NCBI GenBank assembly: GCA_026692885.1
Contig: JAPLNJ010000569.1
Span: 1-22,369, forward strand
Source: Planctomycetota bacterium
GTDB taxonomy: Bacteria; Planctomycetota; Planctomycetia; Pirellulales; Pirellulaceae
Length of the DNA stretch: 22,369 bases
Reading direction: 5' to 3'
Below, piece by piece: positions 7,484 to 15,393 of this stretch. Numbering within the stretch: the first letter of the stretch is position 1; every line of letters starts with the position of its first letter. The notes under the pieces were generated by a model. It saw nothing but the letters and a program-made list of their open reading frames with translations, ran no database searches and had not been told where the DNA came from. The position numbers and the translations under genes were made by a program.

Positions 7484-7953
7484 GCTGCGATCCTACGCCA
7501 TGAACGGTATGGCTGTCGAGCGGGGATGCGGTTAACGGGACCGCGGTGGCAGGCCTGCAGGTGGACTGGGGTGAAGCAGGAGGCGATGCCCGTGGGTGCG
7601 ACGGGAGCGTTGTTGCACGGTACGTGCTGCCGCGGTAAAGTGCATGGTCAATGAGTCGGAGGGTTGGGCGTAACCGTGGGTCGGATTGGGCCTTCTTTCC
7701 AGGGAATGGGAGGGCGAGGCTCCTGCCGAGCTTGTTCTTAGGGAATGGGAGGGCGAGGCTCCTGCCGAGCCGTGGGCCGTCTTGGACGGCCCGCTTTGGC
7801 TCGGCAGGAGCCTCGCCCTCCCAAGTGAGCATGGGACCACAGCTTGGTGTTTGATGCCCTGGAGATGCTGACGCGATTCGAGGCTGCCGTCAGCTTTCCA
7901 CTAGAAAAGAACGCCAGCCACATCAAGGGCCATGTGAACAAGGAAATAACCCT
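7484..7953. other. 470-bp intergenic region between divergent genes
   Basis: This gap separates the start of the rlmI-like gene (minus) from the start of the dehydrogenase gene (plus), so promoters for both must lie here. I cannot point to a convincing -35/-10 pair. The only structured content is the repeat cluster at 7702-7823. Short frames crossing it are translations of the repeat and are not counted as genes. Confidence 0.6.
7702..7823. repeat. Dispersed palindromic repeat, two direct copies and one inverted copy
   Basis: A roughly 26-30 bp unit with core GGCGAGGCTCCTGCCGAG appears at 7702-7731 and 7741-7771, and inverted at 7798-7823. Copies 2 and 3 are exact 26-bp inverted repeats (7746-7771/7798-7823). 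The loop between them contains its own 8-bp stem, GGGCCGTC/GACGGCCC. A further copy sits inside a gene at 18348-18379. In frame the unit reads WEGEAPAEP or RSAGASPS, a peptide I recognise as recurring in spurious planctomycete ORFs. Confidence 0.85.
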
Positions 7954-8724
7954 ATGCAGGAAACTGTCCTGATCACGGGAGCATCATCCGGGATCGGCCT
8001 AGAATTGGCAAAGCTCTTCGCCGCGGACAAGAGCCACCTGGTGCTGGTGGCTCGGCGCCGGGACAAGCTCGAAAAGCTGGCCCAGGAGTTGCGTGGCGCA
8101 GACGGGGTGGAGTGCCGGGTGCTCTCGCAGGACTTGGCGGATCCCGCCGGGCCACGCGCTGTCTTCGCAGAACTAACCGCCGCTGGCGTGACGATCGACG
8201 TCGTGGTGAACTGCGCCGGTTTTGGGTTCATGGGTGCCGTCAGCGAGATTCCCGTACAGCGTCAACTGGACATGGTCCAGGTGAACGTGTCCAGCCTCAC
8301 GCAGTTGACCACGTTATTCCTGCCGGGGATGCTGGACCGAGGCCGCGGTGGCATCTTGAATGTGGGTTCGGTCGCCGGTTTCCAGCCAGGACCGAATATG
8401 GCCGTGTACTACGCCACCAAGGCCTACGTCCTGTCCTACAGCGAGGCGTTGGCGGAGGAGGTGGCGGGGACCGGAATCCGCGTCAGTTGCCTGGCCCCCG
8501 GCCCCACGGCCACCGGTTTCGGGAGCCATTCGGGGCTGGAGCATTCCATGCTGTTCAAGATGGGAATGATGGACGCAGCCGCCGTGGCCCGTTTGGGATA
8601 CCGCGGTTTTCGGCGTGGCAAAGTGCTGGTGATTCCCGGTTGGCAGAACAAATTGGTGCCGTGGTATTCTCGGCTTGTGCCGCGTATCGTCGTGCGTAAG
8701 GTGGTCAAGTATCTGCAGGGATAG
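7954..8724 (+). CDS. SDR family NAD(P)-dependent oxidoreductase
   Basis: This 256-aa classical short-chain dehydrogenase has the Rossmann dinucleotide motif TGASSGIG (8-15) and the NCAG motif (86-89). The catalytic set is N111, S139 and Y152-x3-K156 (YYATK). The RR pair after the second strand (about 34-36, ARRR) suggests NADP preference, which is inference. It is cytosolic. The substrate cannot be read from sequence, though the overall pattern resembles the YqjQ/DltE-like (ketoreductase) group. AAGGA lies 9 bases before the ATG. It stands alone, with a repeat-rich gap upstream and a small hairpin with a T-run downstream. Confidence 0.9.
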   Translation: MQETVLITGASSGIGLELAKLFAADKSHLVLVARRRDKLEKLAQELRGADGVECRVLSQDLADPAGPRAVFAELTAAGVTIDVVVNCAGFGFMGAVSEIPVQRQLDMVQVNVSSLTQLTTLFLPGMLDRGRGGILNVGSVAGFQPGPNMAVYYATKAYVLSYSEALAEEVAGTGIRVSCLAPGPTATGFGSHSGLEHSMLFKMGMMDAAAVARLGYRGFRRGKVLVIPGWQNKLVPWYSRLVPRIVVRKVVKYLQG

Positions 8725-8768
8725 GCGGGTGGCGCATTGCGTATCGGGACATACTGCACCCCTCCCAA

Positions 8769-8789
8769 CCTCCCCTTGATAAGGGGAGG
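8769..8789. repeat. 9-bp perfect hairpin CCTCCCCTT-GAT-AAGGGGAGG
   Basis: The hairpin lies 45 bp after the dehydrogenase stop codon. No T-run follows directly, so it is more likely a small palindromic repeat than a terminator by itself. It is directly followed by a second hairpin at 8794-8808. Confidence 0.5.
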
Positions 8790-8793
8790 AGTG

Positions 8794-8811
8794 ACTCGCT
8801 TCGCGAGTTTT
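8794..8811 (+). terminator. Possible weak intrinsic terminator of the dehydrogenase gene
   Basis: A 6-bp stem ACTCGC-TTC-GCGAGT is followed by TTT (the T-run is TTTT counting the last stem base). The stem is short and the T-run brief, so the assignment is tentative. Together with the hairpin at 8769-8789 it could stop plus-strand transcription before the convergent HEAT gene. Confidence 0.35.
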
Positions 8812-8866
8812 CGAGCGGAAGTGAGATAGTCGAACTAGGCTTCGGGACGTCTTCCATGGATGGGTG

Positions 8867-8897
8867 TCACCCAACGCTTTGTCTCACCCAACGCTTT
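8867..8897. repeat. 14-bp direct repeat TCACCCAACGCTTT
   Basis: Identical 14-mers lie at 8867-8880 and 8884-8897, 3 bp apart, just beyond the 3' end of the HEAT gene. No function can be assigned. Confidence 0.6.
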
Positions 8898-8906
8898 ATC
8901 ACCCGC

Positions 8907-11354
8907 TCACCGCACCGCTGGCCGGTAGATGCCCAACTCGCGAATCGCGGGCGATCCGCCGTAGTACCCGGTGATCTTCAACTCCACCGTCGTGCACGTC
9001 GCCTCGTCCAGACGGATCACCAGGAAGTTGTCGTCGTATTGTGCGTTGTCAATCTTCTTCAGCAGCTTGCCGTCGCCGAGGATCTCGAAATCCTTGGGGG
9101 CGAAGTTGTGTTGCGCATAGCCCACAATGCTGACCGCCGTGATCTTCTCGGGCTGCTTGAACGTGACCACGAAGCGATAGATCTTCTGGTTGTCCTGCTC
9201 ATCCCAGTAGGTGTTCGGGTCACCGTCGATCCCGGCTTGGTCATCGCCAGCAGTCCCGTCCTTGTCCAGTCCGTCCGGACTGCTGGCGACGCCTTGCGGT
9301 GCGATGTTGACCATGTTGCCCACCAGAATCAGCGCACTCTCGGCGACTTGGCGAGCGGCTGGCGTCTGGCATAGGTCCATGATCTTCTTGATCGCCGCCC
9401 CGGCCGCGTCTGGTTTGGTTCGCTGGACTTTCTTGGCGATCTTGACAACCGTCGTGGCCGCCTCGACTTCCAGTTCCTGATTCGACAGGCAGCCTGCCGC
9501 GAGATCCATCGCCGCGACGTCAGGGACCTCCGCCAGCGCACCGAGCACCAACTTTTTCTCTTCGACACGTGTCGCCAGTGTCAGGGCTTCCGCCAACTGC
9601 TTGACCAACTGCCCGGCCGGTCCGGCGCTCGGCAGCGCGGCGAGCCGCACCACGCCCCGCAAGGCCAACACCTTGTGGGCCGGCTTCTGGGCCGAGCGGG
9701 CAAGGCCCAGCAAATCTGGCATCGCCGCCGCGTCAGGCCAGTCGGCCAAACCGCGGACCGCGGCATCCTGCACGACGCTATCGGCATCGGCCGCAGCCGC
9801 TCGCAAGGCGATTAACGAGGAGGCGGAGGGGACGCGAGCCAAGATGCCGAGCAACGCACAACGCACTGCCGGGCTGGGACCAGGCAAGGCCGCCAGCACG
9901 GGAGCCGCCGCAACCGTCTTGTCGTCCAGCCGCCGACAGGTTGCTACGATCGCCTTTTCCGCCAGGCCACGCAGCGCGTCGGATGGGGCCTCGGCCAACA
10001 ACTTGACCAAGACGGGCAAGGCGCTGGCGTCGGCCAAAACGCCCAAAGCATTCAGGGCTTCCTCCCGCGCGGCCGGATCGGCATCCGCCGCCGCCTTCAA
10101 GAGCATCGGCACCGCCGCTGTGGTCCCGCGCGCGGCCAGGGCCCGCATGGCCTCGCCGCGGACGGTCGCGTCGCCCTGTTGCGAGGTCGCGATCAGGGCC
10201 TGGTCGATTTCCGGCCCCCGCAATTCCTGGAGACTGCGGCGGGCAGCCGCCTGCGGTTCAGGCTGATCGGTTGTCGCCACGCCGAGCAGGATCTTCACGC
10301 TGGCGGTATCGCCGATCCGTCCCAACGCACCCAGCGCCGCCAGTCGGACATCGGCGTCGGTGCTTTGCGCGGCGCCGAGCACCGTAGGTAAGGCCGCCTT
10401 GTCGCGAAGCATGCCGAGCAAGGTGACTTGCACATCGGCCGGCAATGCCGAAAACTCAACTAGGATTGGCCGGAGCGCCACGCCGCTGTCGAGTTCACAG
10501 GCGAACTTGGTGGCCGCCGCACGGAGTTTGGCGTGGTCGCTCTTGAAGGCGATCGCGAGTGCCGGAGCGGCATTCGCCTTGTCGCTTACCACGATTCCCC
10601 GCAGAGCAGCCGTCTTGATGGCGACATCCTCTGTCTGCTTGAAGACGGACTGGTAGACCGTCGCGGCGGAAGCGGCCTGGTCCTCGGCGGCCAATCGTTC
10701 GGCGCACAGCAGGATGGCATGCCAGCGATAACGTTTCAGGCTGTCCGGGACTTGCGCCTCCTGCAAAGCACGCAGCGCATCCGCACCGCCGATGTGTCCC
10801 AGGGCATACAAGGTCGCTTCGGCAACCACGGGGTCCGGGTTGCTGGCCAACGGGGCGAGCAGCGGCACGGCCTGCTGGTCACCCCGTGTACCGAGTGTCT
10901 GAATCACGCCCGCCTGCAAGCCACCGTGGACCTTGCCGATCGCACCCCGCAAGGCTGCGTTCACTTTCGCGCCCGGAATGCTTTGCAGGGCCATGCGGGC
11001 CGCGGTGGCCAGATCGTTGTCCGTCAGCAACGTTGCCAGTGTCGGCGCCGACTGTTCCGACCCGACTTGGCGGAGTTGTCGGCAGGCCCATTCCTTGCCA
11101 TCTTTCGTGGCCTCTGGAGCTTGCAACATGGCCACCAGTTTCGTCTCGATGGTCCGCAGTTGCTCCGGTGTCGCCACTCGGATCTCCGCCTCGATCGCCA
11201 CGAACGCCGTCCGTGGCTGGCCGAAGTTGACCTGCAGAGCCTCCGTATACGGATCGGCGGTCGGCTGGCCCGCGACAGTCGCCGCGAACAGCAGCCCCAA
11301 GGCCACGGTCTGAAGGAAAAGCTGCCGCCTCGAGAAGTTATTAGTGCCACACAT
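8907..11354 (-). CDS. Exported HEAT-repeat protein with C-terminal discoidin-like domain
   Basis: This 815-aa protein begins with a twin-arginine signal (FSRRQLFLQT, then a hydrophobic stretch to about residue 30), so it should act outside the cytoplasm. Residues about 60-680 are a long series of alpha-helical HEAT/PBS-type repeats. They recur about every 31-37 residues with A/L-rich helices such as ALGHIGGADALRAL, ALGRIGDTASVKIL and ALGVLADASALPVL. Such solenoids are protein-binding scaffolds. Residues about 683-815 resemble an F5/8 type C domain (GDPNTYWDEQDNQ, RELGIYRP). No catalytic motif is seen. The frame is open to 11423, but the extra 23 residues come from a palindromic repeat. The ATG at 11354 has a strong GGAGGC 6 bases upstream. 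Partner and role are unknown. Confidence 0.88.
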   Translation of the reverse strand: MCGTNNFSRRQLFLQTVALGLLFAATVAGQPTADPYTEALQVNFGQPRTAFVAIEAEIRVATPEQLRTIETKLVAMLQAPEATKDGKEWACRQLRQVGSEQSAPTLATLLTDNDLATAARMALQSIPGAKVNAALRGAIGKVHGGLQAGVIQTLGTRGDQQAVPLLAPLASNPDPVVAEATLYALGHIGGADALRALQEAQVPDSLKRYRWHAILLCAERLAAEDQAASAATVYQSVFKQTEDVAIKTAALRGIVVSDKANAAPALAIAFKSDHAKLRAAATKFACELDSGVALRPILVEFSALPADVQVTLLGMLRDKAALPTVLGAAQSTDADVRLAALGALGRIGDTASVKILLGVATTDQPEPQAAARRSLQELRGPEIDQALIATSQQGDATVRGEAMRALAARGTTAAVPMLLKAAADADPAAREEALNALGVLADASALPVLVKLLAEAPSDALRGLAEKAIVATCRRLDDKTVAAAPVLAALPGPSPAVRCALLGILARVPSASSLIALRAAAADADSVVQDAAVRGLADWPDAAAMPDLLGLARSAQKPAHKVLALRGVVRLAALPSAGPAGQLVKQLAEALTLATRVEEKKLVLGALAEVPDVAAMDLAAGCLSNQELEVEAATTVVKIAKKVQRTKPDAAGAAIKKIMDLCQTPAARQVAESALILVGNMVNIAPQGVASSPDGLDKDGTAGDDQAGIDGDPNTYWDEQDNQKIYRFVVTFKQPEKITAVSIVGYAQHNFAPKDFEILGDGKLLKKIDNAQYDDNFLVIRLDEATCTTVELKITGYYGGSPAIRELGIYRPAVR

Positions 11355-11360
11355 GGTCTT

Positions 11361-11366
11361 GCCTCC
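11361..11366 (-). promoter_or_regulatory. Ribosome binding site deciding the HEAT gene start
   Basis: On the minus strand GGAGGC lies 6 bases before the ATG at 11354. It abuts the palindromic repeat at 11367-11444, which makes the longer frame starting at 11423 unlikely. Confidence 0.8.
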
Positions 11367-11444
11367 GTAGCATGGCTCTCCAGAGCCGTGCAGATTGCCT
11401 CGGGATTTCGCGACGAACTGCACGGCTCTGGAGAGCCGTGCTAC
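11367..11444. repeat. Nested inverted repeat, 27-bp arms, in the HEAT gene leader
   Basis: Arms 11367-11393 and 11418-11444 match in inverted orientation with one mismatch and a 24-bp spacer. Each arm contains its own palindrome of CACGGCTCT/AGAGCCGTG type. The transcript could therefore fold as two small hairpins or one long one, immediately before the HEAT gene Shine-Dalgarno. Confidence 0.85.
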
Positions 11445-11535
11445 AAATAATCACAGCCGCAGTGTAGGGGAACCTCGGGTGGTAATGGCTTGCGTCGCGT
11501 AAGTGGCTGGAAAAGAACGAGTCCGTAGTTTGATC

Positions 11536-11594
11536 GTAGGACGGATTGGCACTTCGGCCCGATGTTTCGGGGCCGAAGTGCCAATCCGTCCTAC
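11536..11594. repeat. Perfect 25-bp inverted repeat with 9-base loop
   Basis: Arms 11536-11560 and 11570-11594 are exact complements, beginning GTAGGACGGATTGGCACTTC. It lies between the HEAT gene leader and the 3' end of the upstream oxidoreductase gene. No T-run follows on the minus strand, so this looks like a REP or MITE-type element and not a classical terminator, though it could stabilise a transcript end. Confidence 0.85.
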
Positions 11595-11632
11595 CACCGA
11601 TCTGCCAGGTTATTTCTTTACAGCCACTAACG

Positions 11633-11683
11633 GGACGCGGAGCGTCCGAAAGGGCGTTCCGACGCTGAGCGTGGGAACGAGAG
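11633..11683. repeat. Two adjacent hairpins, second copy of the GGGAACGAGAGG repeat
   Basis: A GGACGC-GGA-GCGTCC hairpin lies at 11633-11647. It is followed by an imperfect 11-bp stem at 11655-11665/11669-11679 ending GGGAACGAGAGG. The order and the GAGAGG tail match the cluster at 104-179. Confidence 0.7.
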
Positions 11684-11693
11684 GAACGGGGAT

Positions 11694-12971
11694 TCACAGG
11701 TGCCACGGGGGCCGCATCGCACGGGTCAGCAGTTGTGATGCGCCGGGGTCGTCCAGAATCACTTCCTTGGCCGGATCCCAGCGAATCTTGCGTCCCGTGA
11801 GCATCGCCACCATGCTCAACTGCGTGATCGTGTCAGACAGGACCGCGACCTCGGCCGGCGCTACCGTCGTGCGCCGACTGCGGACGCAGTCCAAGAAGTT
11901 CCCCATGTGATTGTGGCTCTCAACCAAGTGGATCTCGTCGGCCCCAAACTTCTCCTGCAGCAGCGACTCCGGCTCGACGCGCAAGCCGCCACGACTGAGC
12001 ACGACGCGCCCACGTTCGCCGATGATCGTCGCACAATCGCCGCCCGGCGTCAGGTGGAAGCTTGCTCCGTTGGCGAACGTTCCGTGGATATCCCAGTCGT
12101 ACGGCGCGTCGAACAGTCCGCTGCCGAACTTGCCGGTCCCCGCGAATTCGACGGGGACAGCGCCCGCATCGTCGCCCATTGCCCAGACCATGTCGGTCAA
12201 CGGATGCGCGCCCCAACCGCCGATGAAACCGTGGGCGTAGTCCATAATCCAATACGCGCCCCAGCAGGTGCAACGATCTTTGGTGTACGGCCGCCAGGGG
12301 GCCGGGCCGAGCCATAGGTCGTAGTCGAAGCCCTCTGGCACTGGCAGCGGCTCCAGGGAACCACCCTCGTAACCGTAGCTGGGCGCCGTGACCTCGACCG
12401 CCTGAACCTTGCCAATCCGACCGTTGCGAACCAGTTCGCAGCCGAAGCGGATGTGGCCCAGGGACCGTTGCTGCGTGCCGTACTGGAAGATCCGCCCATA
12501 GCGCTGCACCTCGCGGCGGATGGCGAAGTCCTGTTCCAGACTGATCCCCAGCGGCTTTTCCACGTAGACATCCTTGCCCGATCGGACTGCCAATAGGGCC
12601 GCCGGCACGTGCCAATGGTCGGGCGTGCCAATCGTGACCGCATCAATGTCGTCCCGCGCCAACAGCTCCCGCAGATCGCGATAGGGCGTACACACGTCGC
12701 TGCCGTAGCGTTGATTCAAGACCGCCGCCCGCTGCTCGCGGCGAGCCTGGTACGCATCGCACACGCCCAGCACTTTCACGTTCGGGTGCCCGGCCGCTTC
12801 GAACAGCAACCCCGATCCCCGTCCGCCGACACCGATGGAACCGACGGTGGTCTGATTGCTGGGTGCCGACTTGCCAAACACCGACGCCGGCACGATGGTC
12901 GGCACCGCCAACGATGCGCCGGCAGCAGCTGTGCGCTTTAAGAACCCTCGACGTGTCACTTTCTTGTTCAT
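11694..12971 (-). CDS. Tat-exported Gfo/Idh/MocA family oxidoreductase
   Basis: This 425-aa protein belongs to the Gfo/Idh/MocA family of NAD(P)-dependent sugar or polyol dehydrogenases. The Tat motif is TRRGFLK (6-12), followed by an alanine-rich hydrophobic stretch. The nucleotide-binding motif IGVGGRGSG is at 46-54. TPDHWH (116-121) and EKP (138-140), where the lysine is the usual catalytic/structural residue, complete the N-terminal domain. The C-terminal domain is a mixed alpha/beta substrate-binding region (GFIGGWGAHPLTDMVWAM). Exported members like this are greatly expanded in planctomycetes; their substrates are mostly unknown. AGGAGA lies 4 bases before the ATG. It is separated from the HEAT gene by three repeats. 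Confidence 0.92.
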   Translation of the reverse strand: MNKKVTRRGFLKRTAAAGASLAVPTIVPASVFGKSAPSNQTTVGSIGVGGRGSGLLFEAAGHPNVKVLGVCDAYQARREQRAAVLNQRYGSDVCTPYRDLRELLARDDIDAVTIGTPDHWHVPAALLAVRSGKDVYVEKPLGISLEQDFAIRREVQRYGRIFQYGTQQRSLGHIRFGCELVRNGRIGKVQAVEVTAPSYGYEGGSLEPLPVPEGFDYDLWLGPAPWRPYTKDRCTCWGAYWIMDYAHGFIGGWGAHPLTDMVWAMGDDAGAVPVEFAGTGKFGSGLFDAPYDWDIHGTFANGASFHLTPGGDCATIIGERGRVVLSRGGLRVEPESLLQEKFGADEIHLVESHNHMGNFLDCVRSRRTTVAPAEVAVLSDTITQLSMVAMLTGRKIRWDPAKEVILDDPGASQLLTRAMRPPWHL

Positions 12972-13044
12972 GGTCTCTCCTACTTAAAGCAGTTTCGCTG
13001 CGCTCGACCGCAACCCAAGTAACCCAACGATGTCGGCCTGGCTT

Positions 13045-13088
13045 TCTCCCCTCGCCCCTGTACTCCGGGAAGAGGGGCCGGGGGTGAA
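13045..13088. repeat. Dispersed GC-rich repeat, copy A
   Basis: This is a C-rich/G-rich element centred on GTACTCCGGG with flanks CTCCCCTCGCCCCT and GAGGGGCCGGGGGTGA. It is the reverse complement of copy C at 17658-17704 and related to copy B at 15891-15924. It occupies the 158-bp gap between the Uma2 and first oxidoreductase genes. Confidence 0.75.
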
Positions 13089-13129
13089 CAACATGCGCCC
13101 ACCGCGCGCACATGATACGGGCCAAAACT

Positions 13130-13837
13130 CTACCTTCGCTGCCCTTCCAAGCGGCTGACGAATGCGGCATGGTCGGGCGAGGCGAGACCCTGCTGCAACA
13201 CGATCATGACCTGAGCCAGATCGCCTCGCACCAGCGCGGCGGGATCGAGCCACAGGCCCGAAAACACCTGGCTATGATAGTGCCCGTCGGCGTCTGGCGG
13301 CAGACGTTCGTAGCGGTCTTCGCGGAGCACGAACCAGTCGATGGCCTGATCCCAAACTCGCCACACCAAGTACTCACACGCTCCATTGCGGCAATAGGCA
13401 CGCAGCTTATCGTGCAGGTCGTAGCTGGCACTGCTGGCGGCAACCTCGGCGATCAGCTCCGGTGCGCCCGCCACGTACTTGCCGCTGTCCCGGGACTGTC
13501 CTCCGAAGGCGGGTTGGATACGGAGGAAGGCATCGGGTTGGGGTTCGTTCTCCAAATCGAGCCTGAGGGTGGAATTGTCGCCACCTTCAACGCCCTTGGT
13601 GGCGGCCCGGTAGAGTGCCAACCAACCAATCAAGTCGAAATGCGGACCGCCATGTTCTCCTTGGGATACGGGCGAAGGCATATAGACGACTCCCTCGATC
13701 AGTTCAGCTTTCTTGATGTGCAGCATCGCGGCGTAACGCCGTTCGAACTCGGCGCGGGTCAGACGGTCCCCGGCGCGCAGTTCCGGAACCCGGCCGCTGG
13801 TTGGCGACGGGATTGCGGGAGACAGGACCGTAGCCAT
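13130..13837 (-). CDS. Uma2 family (DUF820) restriction-endonuclease-like protein
   Basis: This 235-aa protein has the Uma2/DUF820 signature of a PD-(D/E)XK-like fold. An early acidic motif is AELIEGVVYMPSP (44-56). P101-D102 is the PD element. PELIAEVAASSASYDLHDKLRAY (126-148) matches the conserved E-V-S-x(n)-D-x3-K-x2-xY block, and ends G-ACEYLVW. The active-site set (D102, E131, K144) appears kept. The cellular role of this family is not established. Planctomycetes and cyanobacteria have many copies. The frame is open 40 codons further up, but AGGAGA lies 7 bases before the ATG at 13837. No partner gene is evident. Confidence 0.88.
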   Translation of the reverse strand: MATVLSPAIPSPTSGRVPELRAGDRLTRAEFERRYAAMLHIKKAELIEGVVYMPSPVSQGEHGGPHFDLIGWLALYRAATKGVEGGDNSTLRLDLENEPQPDAFLRIQPAFGGQSRDSGKYVAGAPELIAEVAASSASYDLHDKLRAYCRNGACEYLVWRVWDQAIDWFVLREDRYERLPPDADGHYHSQVFSGLWLDPAALVRGDLAQVMIVLQQGLASPDHAAFVSRLEGQRR

Positions 13838-13844
13838 CGGATGG

Positions 13845-13850
13845 TCTCCT
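13845..13850 (-). promoter_or_regulatory. Ribosome binding site deciding the Uma2 start
   Basis: On the minus strand AGGAGA lies 7 bases before the ATG at 13837. This favours the shorter product over the start at 13957. Confidence 0.75.
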
Positions 13851-13946
13851 GGGGCGATCGACAAGGGACTTGTAATCTTGCGTCCAATATATCCGCCCGC
13901 TTGCCGGGCGACAATCGGCGTCGCGATCGTGGGGCGTGCTGCTTTA

Positions 13947-14008
13947 CCGCGACCCAACGGGAAACGCGGGGCAGCGGGTCTCCCCTCGCGCCCCCCGTTG
14001 GGTCGCGG
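13947..14008. repeat. 15-bp inverted repeat CCGCGACCCAACGGG
   Basis: Arms 13947-13961 and 13994-14008 are exact complements, 32 bp apart, between the second oxidoreductase gene and the Uma2 gene. The 13-mer CGTTGGGTCGCGG recurs singly at 4066-4078, in the gap between the fucosidase and ygiQ genes, so it is dispersed. It could affect transcript ends. Confidence 0.75.
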
Positions 14009-14055
14009 CTAAAAACGAACCCGTCAGTTTACGTGCGACGGAGCACTGGTCCGGG

Positions 14056-15393
14056 TCAAATGCCAAACCCTGGGCGATAGGTCTTACGGATCAGTGAGTC
14101 CGCTTCGGGAGCATTCGTGGCCTTCATCGCGGCGGCATCCCACTCAATCCGCTTCTGCAAACGTAGCGAGAGATTGCCGACCAGCAACGCTTCGGTGTAC
14201 GGGCCGGAGTAGGCGAAACCCGCCTTGGCAGCTTCGGGCTTGCCGTCCTTACACGCCTGAATCCATTCGGGAATGTGGCCCTGCGAACGCGGAATCGTCT
14301 TGTCCGGCCGTTGAAACGCCTGCATCTTGCTTTCGGGAATCAATCGCGGTGGTCCGGACCAACCACCACACAAGATGACGCCCTTGTCGCCCACGAAGTA
14401 GATACCGTTGTCGCCCAACTGGCGATCCGCCTCCAGCTCGGCCGGACGGGGCGGCATCTTCCCACCGTCGTACCAGACCAGCTTCACGGCCGGCCGGTTC
14501 CCGCGCGCGGCGAACTCATAGGTGAGGATCGCCCAAGCCGGATACGATTCCTTCGTCAGCGGCTGGCTGGTCTGAGCGGAGGTCGCCACGGGCGCGTCGA
14601 GATCCAGGGCATAGAACGCGGGGTCCATGTTGTGGATGGCCATGTCGCCCATGGCGCCGGTGCCGAAGTCGAACCAGCCGCGCCAGGAACGCGGGACATA
14701 CACCGGATGATAGGGCCGTGCGGGGGCGGCACCGAGCCACAGGTTCCAGTCCAACTCCGGCGGCACCGGCGGCGTGTCGGTGGGCCGATCCAAGTCCTGC
14801 TTCCAGAATGTGCCCGGGCGATCGCTCCAACAATGGACCTCGCGGACCGGGCCGATCGCACCGGCCTGAATCCACTCCCGCGTCAACCGCAAGCCCTCGC
14901 CAGCATGGCCGGCGTTGCCCATCTGCGTGACGCGTTTGGTCTCTTTCGCCACGCGGGTCATGACGCGCGCTTCCTCGATGCTGTGGGCCATCGGCTTTTC
15001 CACGTAGACGTGCTTGCCGGCCCGCATCGCCGCCAGGGCCGTGGGCGCGTGCATGTGGTCCGGCGTGGCGATGATCACCGCGTCGATATCTTTGCGTTTG
15101 TCGAGCAGGACGCGGTAGTCCTTGAACGTCTCGGCTGCGGAATAAGTTTTGAACGTGTGGGCGGCGTACTTCCCATCCACGTCGCACAAGGCCACGATGT
15201 TCTGTTTCTGTTCCGCGACGCCGCGGAGCACGCCCGATCCCTGTCCGCCCACGCCGATCCCGGCGACGTTCAGCTTTTCGCTGGGCGGTGTTTGGCCCGG
15301 TCCGCCCAAGACAGAACGGGGCACGATGTGAAACGCAGCGGCCACGCCAGCGGTCGTGGCCAGAAAGTGACGGCGAGAAAGACGCGCAGGCAT
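14056..15393 (-). CDS. Tat-exported Gfo/Idh/MocA family oxidoreductase (second)
   Basis: This 445-aa protein has a twin-arginine signal LSRRHFLAT (5-13). The Rossmann motif IGVGGQGSG (46-54), ATPDHMH (109-115) and VEKP (131-134) are typical of the NAD(P)-binding half. The substrate half includes GTGAMGDMAIHNMDP and the late YTEALLVGNLSLR segment, typical of planctomycete exported members. It is probably a periplasmic sugar or polyol dehydrogenase; the substrate is unknown. AGGAGA lies 7 bases before the ATG. Apart from the shared fold it is clearly divergent from the oxidoreductase at 11694-12971, so the pair is not a recent duplication. Confidence 0.92.
   Translation of the reverse strand: MPARLSRRHFLATTAGVAAAFHIVPRSVLGGPGQTPPSEKLNVAGIGVGGQGSGVLRGVAEQKQNIVALCDVDGKYAAHTFKTYSAAETFKDYRVLLDKRKDIDAVIIATPDHMHAPTALAAMRAGKHVYVEKPMAHSIEEARVMTRVAKETKRVTQMGNAGHAGEGLRLTREWIQAGAIGPVREVHCWSDRPGTFWKQDLDRPTDTPPVPPELDWNLWLGAAPARPYHPVYVPRSWRGWFDFGTGAMGDMAIHNMDPAFYALDLDAPVATSAQTSQPLTKESYPAWAILTYEFAARGNRPAVKLVWYDGGKMPPRPAELEADRQLGDNGIYFVGDKGVILCGGWSGPPRLIPESKMQAFQRPDKTIPRSQGHIPEWIQACKDGKPEAAKAGFAYSGPYTEALLVGNLSLRLQKRIEWDAAAMKATNAPEADSLIRKTYRPGFGI

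Noticed and set aside
7425..7941. Several short frames with WEGEAPAEP or RSLALPFP peptides
   Set aside because: They are translations of the repeat elements on both strands and show no independent coding evidence.
11355..11423. Longer start for the HEAT-repeat protein
   Set aside because: The extra 23 codons translate a palindromic repeat. The Tat signal and a strong RBS support 11354.
11694..15393. The two Gfo/Idh/MocA genes as a recent tandem duplication or one operon
   Set aside because: Their sequences are divergent outside the family motifs, and a Uma2 gene and several repeats separate them.
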